Shown one piece after another: positions 1 through 8,800 of a stretch of 64,000 nt of DNA (positions are counted from its first letter, which is position 1; each line of letters opens with the position of its first letter). Made by a program: the position numbers and the translations under genes. Below the pieces are notes generated by a model that worked only from the letters and a program-made list of their open reading frames with translations, ran no database searches and had not been told where the DNA came from. Source of the stretch: CAUSKK01 sp963532425 (GTDB taxonomy: Bacteria > Pseudomonadota > Gammaproteobacteria > Cardiobacteriales > Cardiobacteriaceae); the NCBI GenBank assembly GCA_963532425.1, contig CAUSKK010000010.1:18310-82309 (forward strand). The letters are read 5' to 3'.

Positions 1-1
1 T

Positions 2-787
2 GTAACGCTGGTGATGCTGCCGCTGACCTGGGCCCTCTTCGGCGGCATCAGCCTCTGGGCTATTCCCGCCAATCTGGCGCTGATTGTCTGGACGCCGCTG
101 CTGCTCTACGGGGCGCTGCTGGCCCTGCTGCTGCCCCCGCTGGCGGGGCTGGTTGACTATCTGGCCGGCGACTACTTTTCCTTCATTCTCCGCCTGGGTG
201 CCCTGGAAAACGGCTACTGGGAACCGGCCTGGCAACCCCATATCGGCGCTGGGCTCGCTCTGAGTTTGCTCCTGATTCTGGTCTTCTCCCGGCTGCCCCA
301 CAAAAAGACGCTGGCGGCGGGGCTGGCGCTGCTGAGCCTCTATTTTCTCTGGCCCAGCCGACAAACCGTGTGGACGGTGCCGCGCGCCTACCCGCTGGCC
401 CTGCTGCGGGTGGAGGAGCGCTTCTATGTGATTAACGGCGGCTCACGCCAGCCCTTCAGCTTCCGCGACGATTTTCGCCGCCATTTTCTGCCGCTGCTGC
501 GTCAGCGCGGCGCCCGGCCGACGGCGGTGATTCTGACAAGCCGGAACTGGCGCGAACACAGCAGTTTGGTGAGTCTGCGCCGCCTCTATCCGGAGCTGGC
601 GATTTATTCCCTGGTGCCATTGCCGGATGATTTTCCCTTTCCCTTCCAGTTCTGCCCGCCCTCGGCTTCGGGCCTGAAATTTATTCGCGAAGAAAATCAA
701 TGTGCTGTGGAAATTGGTCCCCATTACCTGTCGCCCCGGGGCCTGGAGCCAAAAAAATTATTTGACAGCCAGCGCCCCAATCCCTAG
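2..787 (+). CDS. comEC: ComEC/Rec2 DNA-uptake channel, 3' part only
   Basis: The frame is open to the left edge, so only the last 261 residues are seen. ComEC is the inner-membrane channel that carries single-stranded DNA into the cytoplasm during natural transformation. The visible part starts in the final membrane segments of the competence domain (FGGISLWAIPANLALIVW is the typical motif). It continues through two or three more hydrophobic stretches and ends in a short, degenerate metallo-beta-lactamase-like domain with no intact HxHxDH motif. The stop codon TAG lies inside the -10 box of the following tRNA promoter. Assignment rests on motif recognition. Its presence suggests, but does not prove, that the organism is naturally competent. 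Confidence 0.82.
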   Translation, partial: VTLVMLPLTWALFGGISLWAIPANLALIVWTPLLLYGALLALLLPPLAGLVDYLAGDYFSFILRLGALENGYWEPAWQPHIGAGLALSLLLILVFSRLPHKKTLAAGLALLSLYFLWPSRQTVWTVPRAYPLALLRVEERFYVINGGSRQPFSFRDDFRRHFLPLLRQRGARPTAVILTSRNWREHSSLVSLRRLYPELAIYSLVPLPDDFPFPFQFCPPSASGLKFIREENQCAVEIGPHYLSPRGLEPKKLFDSQRPNP

Positions 788-790
788 AAT
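762..790 (+). promoter_or_regulatory. Sigma-70 promoter of the tRNA operon
   Basis: TTGACA (762-767) and TAGAAT (785-790) are separated by exactly 17 bp, close to the sigma-70 consensus. The -10 box overlaps the comEC stop codon. Transcription would start near 797, about 12 bp before tRNA-Pro. Confidence 0.8.
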
Positions 791-808
791 GTGTCGCTTC
801 AATGCATA

Positions 809-885
809 CGGAGTATAGCGCAGTCTGGTAGCGCATTTGGTTTGGGACCAAAGGGTCGGGGGTTCGAATCCCTCTACTCCGACCA
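809..885 (+). tRNA. tRNA-Pro (anticodon TGG)
   Basis: Complete cloverleaf: acceptor CGGAGTA (809-815) pairs with TACTCCG (875-881). The anticodon stem is TTTGG/CCAAA around loop TTTGGGA with anticodon TGG at 843-845. The T-loop is GGTTCGAATC, and an encoded CCA ends at 885. It is the first gene of a three-tRNA operon. Confidence 0.97.
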
Positions 886-895
886 CTTTTTATAA

Positions 896-972
896 GTGCC
901 CGTAGCTCAACTGGATAGAGCAACGGCCTTCTAAGCCGTAGGTTACAGGTTCGAACCCTGTCGGGTGCGCCA
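896..972 (+). tRNA. tRNA-Arg (anticodon TCT)
   Basis: Acceptor GTGCCCG (896-902) pairs with CGGGTGC (962-968). The anticodon stem ACGGC/GCCGT holds loop CTTCTAA with TCT at 930-932. Discriminator G969 is followed by an encoded CCA. It closely resembles argU-type tRNAs. Confidence 0.97.
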
Positions 973-995
973 CTTGCCATTGAAGCAGCATCTAT

Positions 996-1073
996 GGTGG
1001 ATATAGTTCAGTTGGTTAGAACGCTGGATTGTGATTCCGGAGGTCGTGGGTTCGAGTCCCATTATCCACCCCA
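996..1073 (+). tRNA. tRNA-His (anticodon GTG)
   Basis: Acceptor GTGGATA (997-1003) pairs with TATCCAC (1063-1069). The G at 996 is the extra 5' G(-1) opposite C1070 that marks tRNA-His. The anticodon stem CTGGA/TCCGG encloses TTGTGAT with GTG at 1031-1033. CCA is encoded at 1071-1073. Confidence 0.97.
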
Positions 1074-1092
1074 GTTCCCTTGAAAATATCTT

Positions 1093-1114
1093 AGGCGCGT
1101 TTAGCGCTTTTTTT
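1093..1114 (+). terminator. Rho-independent terminator of the tRNA operon
   Basis: Stem AGGCGC / GCGCTT with loop GTTTA is followed by a run of seven T residues. It lies 20 bp after tRNA-His and just before the convergent end of prmC. Confidence 0.75.
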
Positions 1115-1121
1115 ATGCCCG

Positions 1122-1943
1122 CTATCCGGGCCAGCACCCCCCACTCACCCGCTCCCGCCCGGCCCGGTCGCGCCGCGTTTCCACCCGCTCCCAGCCCCGA
1201 CTTTCCAGCCGGTGGCGCACCGCCGCCCCCTGTTCAAAACCATGTTCCAGCAGCAGCCAGCCGCCGGGACGCAGTACCGCCGGGGCCGTGTCCACAATCG
1301 CCCACAAATCGGCAAAACCCTGTTCTTCAGCTACCAGCGCCGAACGCGGTTCATGGCGCAGGGCCGGCAGATGCTCGTCCGCCGGGTCGATGTAGGGCGG
1401 ATTGCTGACAATCAGGTCGGCCGCCCGGCCCGCCAGCCCGTCCAGCCAGGAATTTTGAAGAAAACGCACATTATCGAGGCCCAGCGTCCGGGCGTTTTCC
1501 TCGGCCACGGCCAGGGCCGCCGCGCTGTTATCGATGGCCAGCAGCCGGACCCGGGGCCGATGGCGGGCCAGGGCCAGGGCGATGGCGCCGGAGCCGGTGC
1601 CCAGGTCGATGACATCGGCGGCCCGGTCCACGGGCAGCCGTTCCAGCGCCGCTTCCACCAGAACTTCCGTGTCCGGCCGGGGAATCAGCGTCGCCGGACT
1701 GATCTTCAAACTGAAATCGAAAAATTCCCAGTGGCCGAGCACATAGGCCAGCGGTTCGCCACCTTCCAGCCGCCGCAAATTCGCCTCCAACGTCGCCAGC
1801 GCCGCCGGGGGCAGCGCTTCGCCGTGGCCATACTGCTGGGCCCGACTCAGGCCGGTGGCCTGGCTAATCAACAGCCGCAATTCCAGCGGCAACAGCTCCG
1901 GGCAGCGCCGCCGGGCCGCCGCCAACCATTCCTCAAGGGTCAT
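1122..1943 (-). CDS. prmC: Release factor glutamine methyltransferase PrmC (HemK)
   Basis: The 273-residue protein has the family's usual size. PrmC methylates the glutamine of the GGQ motif in peptide release factors RF1 and RF2 using S-adenosylmethionine. The N-terminal helical domain (about residues 1-75) is followed by a Rossmann methyltransferase with glycine-rich motif DLGTGSGAIALALA near residue 110. The substrate-binding motif NPPY lies near residue 185. The start chosen here has AGGAGG eight bases upstream; the frame stays open further 5', but that stretch does not resemble the family. It faces away from the Mrr-like gene across 74 bp. prfA is not in the window. Confidence 0.93.
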   Translation of the reverse strand: MTLEEWLAAARRRCPELLPLELRLLISQATGLSRAQQYGHGEALPPAALATLEANLRRLEGGEPLAYVLGHWEFFDFSLKISPATLIPRPDTEVLVEAALERLPVDRAADVIDLGTGSGAIALALARHRPRVRLLAIDNSAAALAVAEENARTLGLDNVRFLQNSWLDGLAGRAADLIVSNPPYIDPADEHLPALRHEPRSALVAEEQGFADLWAIVDTAPAVLRPGGWLLLEHGFEQGAAVRHRLESRGWERVETRRDRAGRERVSGGCWPG

Positions 1944-2017
1944 TAAAAATCCTCCTACCGGGCCAACCACCGGCCCGGGCACCGCATAAAATAGCTGGCT
2001 TTTTTGCCGGGGGAAAC

Positions 2018-2764
2018 ATGGCCCACTCATCTGAACACCACGATTTATTGCTGGCCCTGCTGGCCCAGCTCCGCGACGGCCGCCCCCGCCGCCGGGCTGA
2101 CCTGACCACCGCCCTGGGCAGCGCCGAGGGCCTCGAGGGCGCCCTGGCCAGCCTGCGCAGCCTCGGCCTGCTCCACTCGCCCCAGCGCGGCCTCTACCAA
2201 CTGCACCTCGCCCCGGCCGAAGCGCTCCCCCCGGCCCGGGAAAATCGCAGCCCGCGCGAACAGCTGGAGAGCGCCTATCGCTTCGTCCGCGACAGCAGCT
2301 ACAGCGAAATCCTCGACAGCATCGACCGCATCTCACCCTATGCCTTTGAACGGCTGGTGGTGCAGCTGCTGCAGCTGATGGGCTATGGCCGCGGCCGGGT
2401 GAGCCAGCGTTCCCGCGACGGCGGCATCGACGGCGAAATTCGCGGCGACGTGCTTGGCTTTGAGCGCATCTATCTGCAGGCCAAACGCTACGACCGCCGC
2501 GCCACCATCGGCCGGCCCGACGTGCAGGCCTTCGTCGGCGCCCTGTCGGCCACCAATATGAAGAAGGGCGTTTTCATCAGCACCGCCAATTTCAGCCGCG
2601 AGGCCCGGGACTACGCCCAGAACCTGCAGAGCCACGCCCTGGTGCTCATCAACGGCCTGCAGCTGGCCGAATATATCTACGATTACAACCTGGGCATGCA
2701 GCCGGAACGGCAGCTGGCCCTGAAACGCCTGGACAGCGACTATTGGGCCGGATTGGAAGACTAG
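2018..2764 (+). CDS. Mrr-like type IV restriction endonuclease
   Basis: A 248-residue protein with an N-terminal winged-helix-like region (about 1-75) and a C-terminal Mrr catalytic domain (about 105-235). The domain start FERLVVQLLQLMGYG is typical. The PD-(D/E)XK signature is visible as DGGIDGEI followed by LQAKRY, giving the Asp and Gln-x-Lys active-site residues. Mrr-family enzymes cleave modified (methylated) DNA. It is shorter than Escherichia coli Mrr (about 304 residues) but complete in its motifs. No methyltransferase is adjacent. Because the genome is saturated with GAAGCGCTTC, an enzyme sensing methylation is contextually interesting, but no direct link is shown. Confidence 0.82.
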   Translation: MAHSSEHHDLLLALLAQLRDGRPRRRADLTTALGSAEGLEGALASLRSLGLLHSPQRGLYQLHLAPAEALPPARENRSPREQLESAYRFVRDSSYSEILDSIDRISPYAFERLVVQLLQLMGYGRGRVSQRSRDGGIDGEIRGDVLGFERIYLQAKRYDRRATIGRPDVQAFVGALSATNMKKGVFISTANFSREARDYAQNLQSHALVLINGLQLAEYIYDYNLGMQPERQLALKRLDSDYWAGLED

Positions 2765-2819
2765 GCTCTTTCTGGAACAATAGGCAGCCTTCCGGCCCCG
2801 GCCCATTTTTGAAATTTCT

Positions 2820-4253
2820 ATGACCGTATCATCCAACCCTAACCCGTCCGGCTATCTGGCCGACGACCCTAGTTTTCCGGCGCTGCTGATTGTCGGCGCC
2901 CTCTTCATCGGGGGCTTCTTCGGCTATCTCAATGACACCCTACTCAATGTGGCCCTGCCCACCTTTATGGCCGCATTCCACCTCAACGAAACCCAGGCCC
3001 AGTGGCTGACCTCCGGCTTCCTGCTGGTCATGGGCGCCTTTACGCCGATTACCGCCAGCCTGATTCAGTGGTTTACGACCCGCACCATGGCCCTGCTCAC
3101 CTTCGGCAACTTTGCCCTCGGCACGCTCATCTGCCTGCTGGCCCCGAATTTCGGCGTGCTGCTGCTCGGCCGCTTCTTCCAGGCCCTGTCGGCGGCCATC
3201 ACCGTGCCCCTGCTGATGAACACCATCTTCGCCCTCTACCCGCCGGAGCGGCGCGGCACCTACATGGGGCTGGTAACCATGGCCTTCACCGTCGCCCCGG
3301 CCATCGGCCCGACCCTGTCCGGCTTTATCATTCAGTACGCCCACTGGCGCGGCCTGTTCCTGCTGCCGCTGCTGTTTATCCTGCTGGTGCTGGCCCTGAT
3401 TTATCGCCATCTGCACGTCAATGTGATGACCATTACCAAACCGAAAATCGACCTGCCCTCGGCCCTGCTCTCCATCTTTGGCTTCGGCAGCCTGGTTCTC
3501 GCCGTCAGCCAGTTCCAGATGCTGGGCCCGGCCAAAACCCTGGGCCTGCTGCTGCTGGCCGGCCTGCTGATTACGGCCTTTATTCGCCGCCAGCTGCGTC
3601 TGGAAACGCCGCTGCTGAACCTGCGCACCCTGGCCGTGGCCCAGTACCGCTACAGCGTCATCATGCTCGGCCTGGCCTTCTTCCTCTTCATGGGCCTGGA
3701 ACTGCTACTGCCGCTCTACGGCCGCAAAATCCGCCTGCTGGCACCGGTGGTGATGGGCCTGGTGCTGCTGCCGGCCAGCCTTGGCGAAGCGCTGCTGGCA
3801 CCGCTGCTGGGCCGCCTGCTCGACCGCCACGGCGGCAAGCTCATTCTGCGCGGCGGTGCCTATCTGCTGCTGTTCAATGGGGTGCTGCTGCTGCTCCTCA
3901 CCAAGATGACCACGGCGCCGGTGCTGATTGCCCTGGTGTTTGCCGGCTTTGCCGTCGGCGTCAGCTGCGTTATCACCGGCGAAACCCACGGCCTCAACGC
4001 CCTGCCCCCGACACAGACCCCCCACGGCACCGCCATCATCACCACGGTTAATCCGCTGGCCGGCGCCCTGGGGGCGGCCTTTTTCACCGGCCTGATGCAT
4101 CTGGGCGAACGCTGGAGTTCGGCCCCGGACGAAGCCGCCCGCATGCTGGACGGCGTCCATCTGGCCCTGAGCCTGACCGTGGGCTTCAGCCTGCTGATTT
4201 TTTACGTGTCCCGCCACATTGAGCGGGTGGAAATCAAGGGCCGCGCCCACTAG
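2820..4253 (+). CDS. DHA2/EmrB-type MFS drug efflux transporter
   Basis: A 477-residue integral membrane protein with about 14 hydrophobic segments, the pattern of the DHA2 (14-spanner) drug:H+ antiporters. Family signatures include LNVALPTFMAAF in the first helix and GRFFQALSAA. The helix-5 antiporter motif C is seen as VAPAIGPTLSGFII. Substrates cannot be told from sequence. No EmrA-type membrane-fusion partner or TetR regulator flanks it, so it probably works alone in the inner membrane. The ribosome-binding site is weak, and the gene sits 55 bp after the Mrr-like gene on the same strand. Confidence 0.87.
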   Translation: MTVSSNPNPSGYLADDPSFPALLIVGALFIGGFFGYLNDTLLNVALPTFMAAFHLNETQAQWLTSGFLLVMGAFTPITASLIQWFTTRTMALLTFGNFALGTLICLLAPNFGVLLLGRFFQALSAAITVPLLMNTIFALYPPERRGTYMGLVTMAFTVAPAIGPTLSGFIIQYAHWRGLFLLPLLFILLVLALIYRHLHVNVMTITKPKIDLPSALLSIFGFGSLVLAVSQFQMLGPAKTLGLLLLAGLLITAFIRRQLRLETPLLNLRTLAVAQYRYSVIMLGLAFFLFMGLELLLPLYGRKIRLLAPVVMGLVLLPASLGEALLAPLLGRLLDRHGGKLILRGGAYLLLFNGVLLLLLTKMTTAPVLIALVFAGFAVGVSCVITGETHGLNALPPTQTPHGTAIITTVNPLAGALGAAFFTGLMHLGERWSSAPDEAARMLDGVHLALSLTVGFSLLIFYVSRHIERVEIKGRAH

Positions 4254-4275
4254 CGGCCCCTAACTGGAGAACATT

Positions 4276-4737
4276 ATGTTGCTTGACTCACTACACAGCG
4301 CCCACCGCCACGCCTACCCGCCATTCATCGAGGAGGCCCTGGACTGGCTGCGGGCCCAGGACCTCGACCGGCTGGCCCCGGGCCGTCTGGCCATCGACGG
4401 CGACCGGCTCTTCGCCACGGTGCTGGAATTGGAAACCCAGCCGGCGCCGCTGCTGCGCCCCGAGGCCCACCGCCGCTATTTCGACCTGCACTATCTGCAC
4501 GCCGGCACGGAAATCATCGGCTGGGCCCCGGCCGACGCCCGCCATCCCGAGGCCGGCCCCTACGACCCGGAACGGGACGTCATCTTCTACCACAGCGCCC
4601 GGGGGGAAAATTTCCTGACGGTGCGGGCGGGGCAAATCTTTGGCTTCGCCCCGGGCGAGCTACACCGCTCGGCCCTGCTGCTCACCACCCCGGAACCCAT
4701 CAAGCGCGTGGTCATCAAAATCCTGCACGAGGATTAG
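4276..4737 (+). CDS. YhcH/YjgK/YiaL family protein
   Basis: The 153-residue single-domain cupin-like protein belongs to the DUF386 family. Some members (YhcH/NanQ) are sugar anomerases for N-acetylneuraminate. Family features are RRYFDLHYLHAGTEIIGW in the middle and GQIFGFAPGELHRS near the end, which holds putative metal-ligand His and Glu residues. It starts 22 bp after the MFS gene with TGGAGA as ribosome-binding site, suggesting one transcript. No sialic-acid catabolic genes are nearby. The last 97 bp of the gene are duplicated immediately downstream (4777-4873). Confidence 0.85.
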   Translation: MLLDSLHSAHRHAYPPFIEEALDWLRAQDLDRLAPGRLAIDGDRLFATVLELETQPAPLLRPEAHRRYFDLHYLHAGTEIIGWAPADARHPEAGPYDPERDVIFYHSARGENFLTVRAGQIFGFAPGELHRSALLLTTPEPIKRVVIKILHED

Positions 4738-4776
4738 CCGGTGCTCGCCGCTGGTCCGGCCCGGGGCCGGCCCGGT

Positions 4777-4873
4777 TGGCTTCGCCCCGGGCGAGCTGCA
4801 CCGCTCGGCCCTGCTGCTCACCACCCCGGAACCCATCAAGCGCATAGTCATCAAAATCCTGCACGACGACTAA
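4777..4873 (+). pseudogene. Duplicated 3' end of the YhcH gene
   Basis: These 97 bp align without gaps to 4641-4737, the last 97 bp of the yhcH gene including its stop. The two copies are 136 bp apart with 39 unrelated bp between them. The few differences are silent or conservative: Leu codon CTA/CTG, Val to Ile, Glu to Asp, stop TAG to TAA. This copy has no start of its own and is not a gene. It is followed within 8 bp by the terminator, so it may mark the original gene end. Confidence 0.9.
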
Positions 4874-4880
4874 CAACCCC

Positions 4881-4903
4881 AAGCCCCAACCCGGGGCTTT
4901 TTC
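4881..4903 (+). terminator. Rho-independent terminator after yhcH
   Basis: Stem AAGCCCC / GGGGCTT with loop AACCC, followed by TTTTT. It directly follows the duplicated 3' end. Confidence 0.78.
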
Positions 4904-4908
4904 ATTGC

Positions 4909-5412
4909 CACGAAGCGCTTCCCTATTTAGCTGAAGCGCTTCGTTCATTGCCGCCATCGATAATCTGGCAACCGCCCCCAACCCGAAGCGCTTCGTTTCC
5001 AGTAGTCTTCCGCTCCGAAGCGCTTCCCTTTGTCCGGCTTTAAATCCTGTCTCGGCTGATGGTCTTAAAGGCCGAAGCGCTCCCCCTCGGGCCGGGGCCG
5101 GCAGCGTTTAATCTCATTGCCGAACCGAAGCGCTTTGTTCCCAGTCGCCCATCAAAAGCTCGTCATAGCCAGCTGGCTTAGAGACGGAAGCGCTTCCTTC
5201 AGGCGGGGCACAGTGAGGTTAAGGCTCCCCTCGAACGAAGCCGGCGGTGGTGCTGGCCACTGCCGAACTGAAGCGCTTCCTCCCTAGCTCCAGCTCGAAG
5301 CGCTTTGTAAATAACAACAGTCCGACCCGGCGAAGCGCTTCCTGCCACCGAAGGTTTGGATAGATAAAAGGTCGGCGGGGGCCGGCCTTTTTTATTAGGG
5401 GGAGCGCTTCGT
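4909..5412. repeat. GAAGCGCTTC palindrome array A
   Basis: A gene-free interval between the convergent yhcH and Xre genes. By eye it holds 7 exact GAAGCGCTTC copies and about 4 one- or two-base variants (for example GAAGCGCTCC, GAAGCGCTTT) at intervals of roughly 15-80 bp. Short open frames across it only read the repeat (EAL, KRF, RSAS) and are not credible genes. The only other element seen is the terminator at 5366-5393. Confidence 0.9.
5366..5393 (-). terminator. Probable terminator of the Xre gene (possibly bidirectional)
   Basis: Stem AAAGGTCGGC / GCCGGCCTTT with one G-T pair, flanked by an A run on one side and a T run on the other. It could therefore work in either direction. The Xre gene ends 23 bp away. 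Confidence 0.6.
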
Positions 5413-5415
5413 TTC

Positions 5416-5727
5416 TCACAGGCTCGCCAGGTGGGCGAGGGTTTGCGGCGACTGCGCCAGTATTTTTAGAAGCAGTACGGCCTGGGGATTGGGTTTGGTC
5501 TTGCCCTGCTCCCAGCTTTGGTAGGTGCGCAGGGAGATGTGCAGCCGGCGGGCAAACACCGCCGGCGAGAGCGCGAGGCCCTCACGGATGCGGCGGATTT
5601 CCGCCGGGCTGAGGGCTAGTGGCGCGGGCATGGCCACTTCGGTGATTTTTAGTGCGGCCCGCCCCTGCCGAAAATCCGCATAGGCGTTCAGGCCCTCCAT
5701 GAGTTCAGTAAACAGCTCACGTTTCAT
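5416..5727 (-). CDS. Xre-family helix-turn-helix antitoxin-like regulator
   Basis: A 103-residue protein whose C-terminal half is a Cro/C1-type HTH domain (about 38-95). The recognition region reads LSPAVFARRLHISLRTYQSW and is followed by EQGKTKPN. Size and layout match NadS/HigA-like antitoxins, which bind DNA and neutralise a RelE/ParE-type toxin. Upstream on the same strand only a short open stretch survives, ending in an ATGA overlap with this start (see 5728-5798), so the toxin seems lost or truncated. It ends inside array A. It may now be an orphan regulator. Confidence 0.72.
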   Translation of the reverse strand: MKRELFTELMEGLNAYADFRQGRAALKITEVAMPAPLALSPAEIRRIREGLALSPAVFARRLHISLRTYQSWEQGKTKPNPQAVLLLKILAQSPQTLAHLASL

Positions 5728-5798
5728 AGTTCTTCTCCCATTAGTTTTTCCAGCGATTGCATTTCCTTGCCATAGATGAAGCGCTTCCCCTCGGCTCG
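5728..5798 (-). pseudogene. Possible remnant of a toxin gene 3' end
   Basis: In the frame overlapping the Xre start by ATGA, the minus strand reads ...KRFIYGKEMQSLEKLMGEEL and stop. It looks like a short charged C-terminus of a coupled upstream gene. The frame is cut off by palindrome copies and by the terminator of the next operon, and no start or toxin motif is visible. The ATGA coupling is the main evidence; the identity as a toxin is a guess from the partner. Confidence 0.3.
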
Positions 5799-5810
5799 AA
5801 ACGCTTCCAC

Positions 5811-5833
5811 AAAAAAGCCCCAGGGCTGGGGCT
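5811..5833 (-). terminator. Terminator of the Ser/Ala-repeat protein gene
   Basis: Read on the minus strand, stem AGCCCCA / TGGGGCT is followed by six T residues. It starts 6 bp after the stop codon at 5839. Confidence 0.78.
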
Positions 5834-5838
5834 GGGTT

Positions 5839-8800
5839 TTAGGGTTGCTGGCGCAGCTGGGCGGCCACCTCGTCCGGGTCGCGGTTGTCGGGCCAGGCCG
5901 ACAGCGGGCGCGGGCTGCCGTCGCGGTTCCAGAGGCTGACCGGCCGGCGGCGGGTGGCGATGAACTCGGCCAGCGGCTGGCCGTCCGGGTAGAAATAGAC
6001 GAGCCGGTCGCCGGAGAGCAGCCGCCAGGGCTGTTCCCGGCTGTCGTACTGGAGCAGGGCGCGGCGCTGGCTGCCGTGGTAGAGGCTGGCGCTGCTGATA
6101 CGCCCCTGGGCCACCGTGTTCAGCCAGCCCACCGGCACGCCCCGGCTGAAGTTGCCGACGGTTTTCACCGTCCCATCGGGGCCAAACACCAGCAGCAGCC
6201 CTTCGGCCGGCGAATGGCGGAACACCCGCTCGCTGCCCGGCGGCAGGCGGTAGGGGGCCGTCTGCGGCGCGCCGTTGGCGTAGTAGTCGCGGACGACGCT
6301 CCAGCCATCGGCGCTGCTGCCGAGCAGCTCGCGGAAATAGGCCGCCCCCTGGTTGCTGGCCAGCGGCTGGCCCTGGCCGTCGAAGGCATAGACGGTTTTC
6401 GTCGGCGCCGGCTGGTAGGCCAGCGGGCTTTGGTAGTCGTTGGCGCGGACGGTGTAGAGGTCGCGGAAGGGCTGAAGCTCGCCGGTGAGACTGGTCGCCG
6501 TCGGCAGGCGCAGACTGGCCACCATTTCCGCCAGATGTGGCGCCCGCCCATCGACGCCCAGCGCCTGCAATTCGGGCAGGGTGCTGTCGTCATCGTCCCC
6601 ATAGCCCGGCGCCGGAGCGGGATTCGGGGCCGAAGCGCTTGGCCCCGTTGCCTGATGGGCGGCTTCTACCACCGAAGCGCTTCCCTGATTGCCACTAGCC
6701 GAAGCGCTCGGCTCGGCCGTCGTTTGATTAGCGGCGGCGTTCTGGCTGGCTTCCGGGGCCGAAGCGCTTCCCCCCTGAACCGCCCCGTTCGGGGTCGCGG
6801 TCTGACTGGCGTTCTGAACCGAAGCGCTTCCTTGAGCTGAAGCGCTTCCCTGATTACCAGCAGCGGCGTTCTGGGCCGAAGCGCTTTGCTCTGCTGTGGC
6901 GGTCTGATTACCGGCCATGGCCATTTGACTGGCGTCATTGCCGGCCGTTGCCGTCTGACTGCTGACTTCCGAAGCCGAAGCGTTTCCCTCTGCCACCTGA
7001 TTGGCACTGGCCGAAGCACTTCCCTGAGCTGAAGCGCTCTGTCCTTCTTCCCCCTGGGCGATTTTTGCCGAAGCGCTTGGGGTCGTTGCCTGATTACTGG
7101 CGTTCTGAACCGAAGCGCTTCCTTGGGCCGTTTGACTAGTAGCAGCGACGTTCTGGCTGGCTTCCGAAGCCGAAGCGCTTCCCGCCGCCGTCTGATTAGC
7201 TCCGGCCGAAGCGTTTGTTTGAACCGAAGCGCTCTGCCCCGCCGTGGCGGTCTGATTACCGGCCGTGGCCGTTTGACTGGCGTCATTGCCGGCCGTTGCC
7301 GTCTGACTGCTGACTTCCGAAGCCGAAGCGTTTCCCTCTGCCACCTGATTGGCACTGGCCGAAGCACTTCCCTGAGCTGAAGCGCTCTGTCCTTCTTCCC
7401 CCTGGGCGATTTTTGCCGAAGCGCTTGGGGTCGTTGCCTGATTACTGGCGTTCTGAACCGAAGCGCTTCCCTGATTTCCAATAACCGCAGTGCTCGGCGC
7501 CGGATTGGCTCCGGCCGGCGGGTTTTCCTCCCGGAGCACGGCGATGACTTCGCCCGCGCCCACGTCCGGGGTGGGTGCCGGGCTCGGTTCGGCCGGCGGG
7601 ACACCGGCGGCGCTGGCCGTTGCAGGGTCGACCCCGGCCCGGGGGGCGATGCTGTCCGGCAGCTGCTGGGCCACGGTAGCCACGGCGGCGGCCGGATTGG
7701 GGGTTGGACTGGCGTTCTGGGCCGAAGTGCTTCCCTCGGCCGTCGCTGTTTGACTCACTTCCCGAGCCGAAGCACTGTCTCCGGTCGTTTGATTAGCTCC
7801 GACCGCAGCGCCTGGCTCCGGAGCCGCTCTGTTCTGGGTGGCGGTCGGCGCGGCGTTCTGAACCGAAGCGCTAGGGGTTGCCGCCAGCTGCTGGGCACCG
7901 TCCGCCGCTGCTGGAACCGAAGCGCTTGGCTCGCCCCTTTGCGGCGCGCTGGCCGAAGCGCTTCCCTCGGCCACTTGGCCGGCGGTCGCCGTTTGGTTAC
8001 TGGTTTCTGAAGACGAAGCGCTTCCCTTAGCTGAAGCGCTTGGCTCGGCCGGGGCGGTCTGACTGGCATTCTGAGCCGAAGCACTTCCCTCTGCCACCTG
8101 ATTAGCGACGACTGAAGCGCTTCCTTGGGCCGTTTGACTAACGTCATTAGCGGCTCCCGAGGCCGAAGCGCTTTGCCGATTGGCACTGGCCGCAGCGCTG
8201 TCCTGATTTCCAGCAACGGCAGCCGTTTGGCTGCCCGCCGGCGCCATCAGCGTGTGTACGGCCTGGAGCTGGCGGTATTGCTGCAGCAGCAGCTGGTGAT
8301 GCACCAGCCCCTCGGGCTGGGGTTGCAGCGGGCTGAGGGGGCGCAGCGGGCCGCCGTCCGGGCCCCAGTACTGCCAGTGGCTGCCCACCGCCCGGGCCAG
8401 GGCGTTGCCGGCGGGATAGAAATAGAGGGTCTGGGTCGGTTCGCGCCAAATCTGGGTGTGGCCCTGCTCGTCCAGCAGCACCTGCACCGCCTTCGGGCCG
8501 TTGCTTTCGGCGAAAACATAGCGCTCGCCGTCGCTCCAGTAGCGCCAGCCGATGCGCTGGCCGCGCTGGTAGGTGGTGGCACTCTGCAGGCGACCGTCGG
8601 GGCGGTAGCTGTAGACGCGGCCGTTCAAACCGGCCTCGCCAAAATCGGCCTCGTGGCCGGGGCTGAGCAGGAAGGGGGCGGTCTGGGGGCTGTCGCTGTC
8701 CTGGTAGAAATCCTGGGCCACCAGCAGGCCGTCCTTGGTCTGACCGACAATGTGGCGCCGGTAGCCGCCGGCACTGGCCGTGGCGGCGGGCTGGCCCTGG

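Larger units (their letters stand above)
6632..8197 (-). repeat. In-frame palindrome array coding for the Ser/Ala linker
   Basis: About 30 matches to GAAGCGCTTC lie here, roughly 10 exact and the rest with one or two changes. All visible copies sit in the S-A-S phase of the minus-strand gene. Common variants such as GAAGCACTTC or GAAGCGTTTC still give small residues (Ser, Ala, Asn). Confidence 0.88.

Noticed and set aside
1944..2336. N-terminal extension of PrmC
   Set aside because: The upstream in-frame part is Gly/Arg-rich, antisense to the Mrr-like gene, and a strong AGGAGG sits before the internal ATG.
4741..4873. The yhcH tail copy as an independent short gene
   Set aside because: It is an exact-length duplicate of a gene end with no start signal; treated as a remnant.
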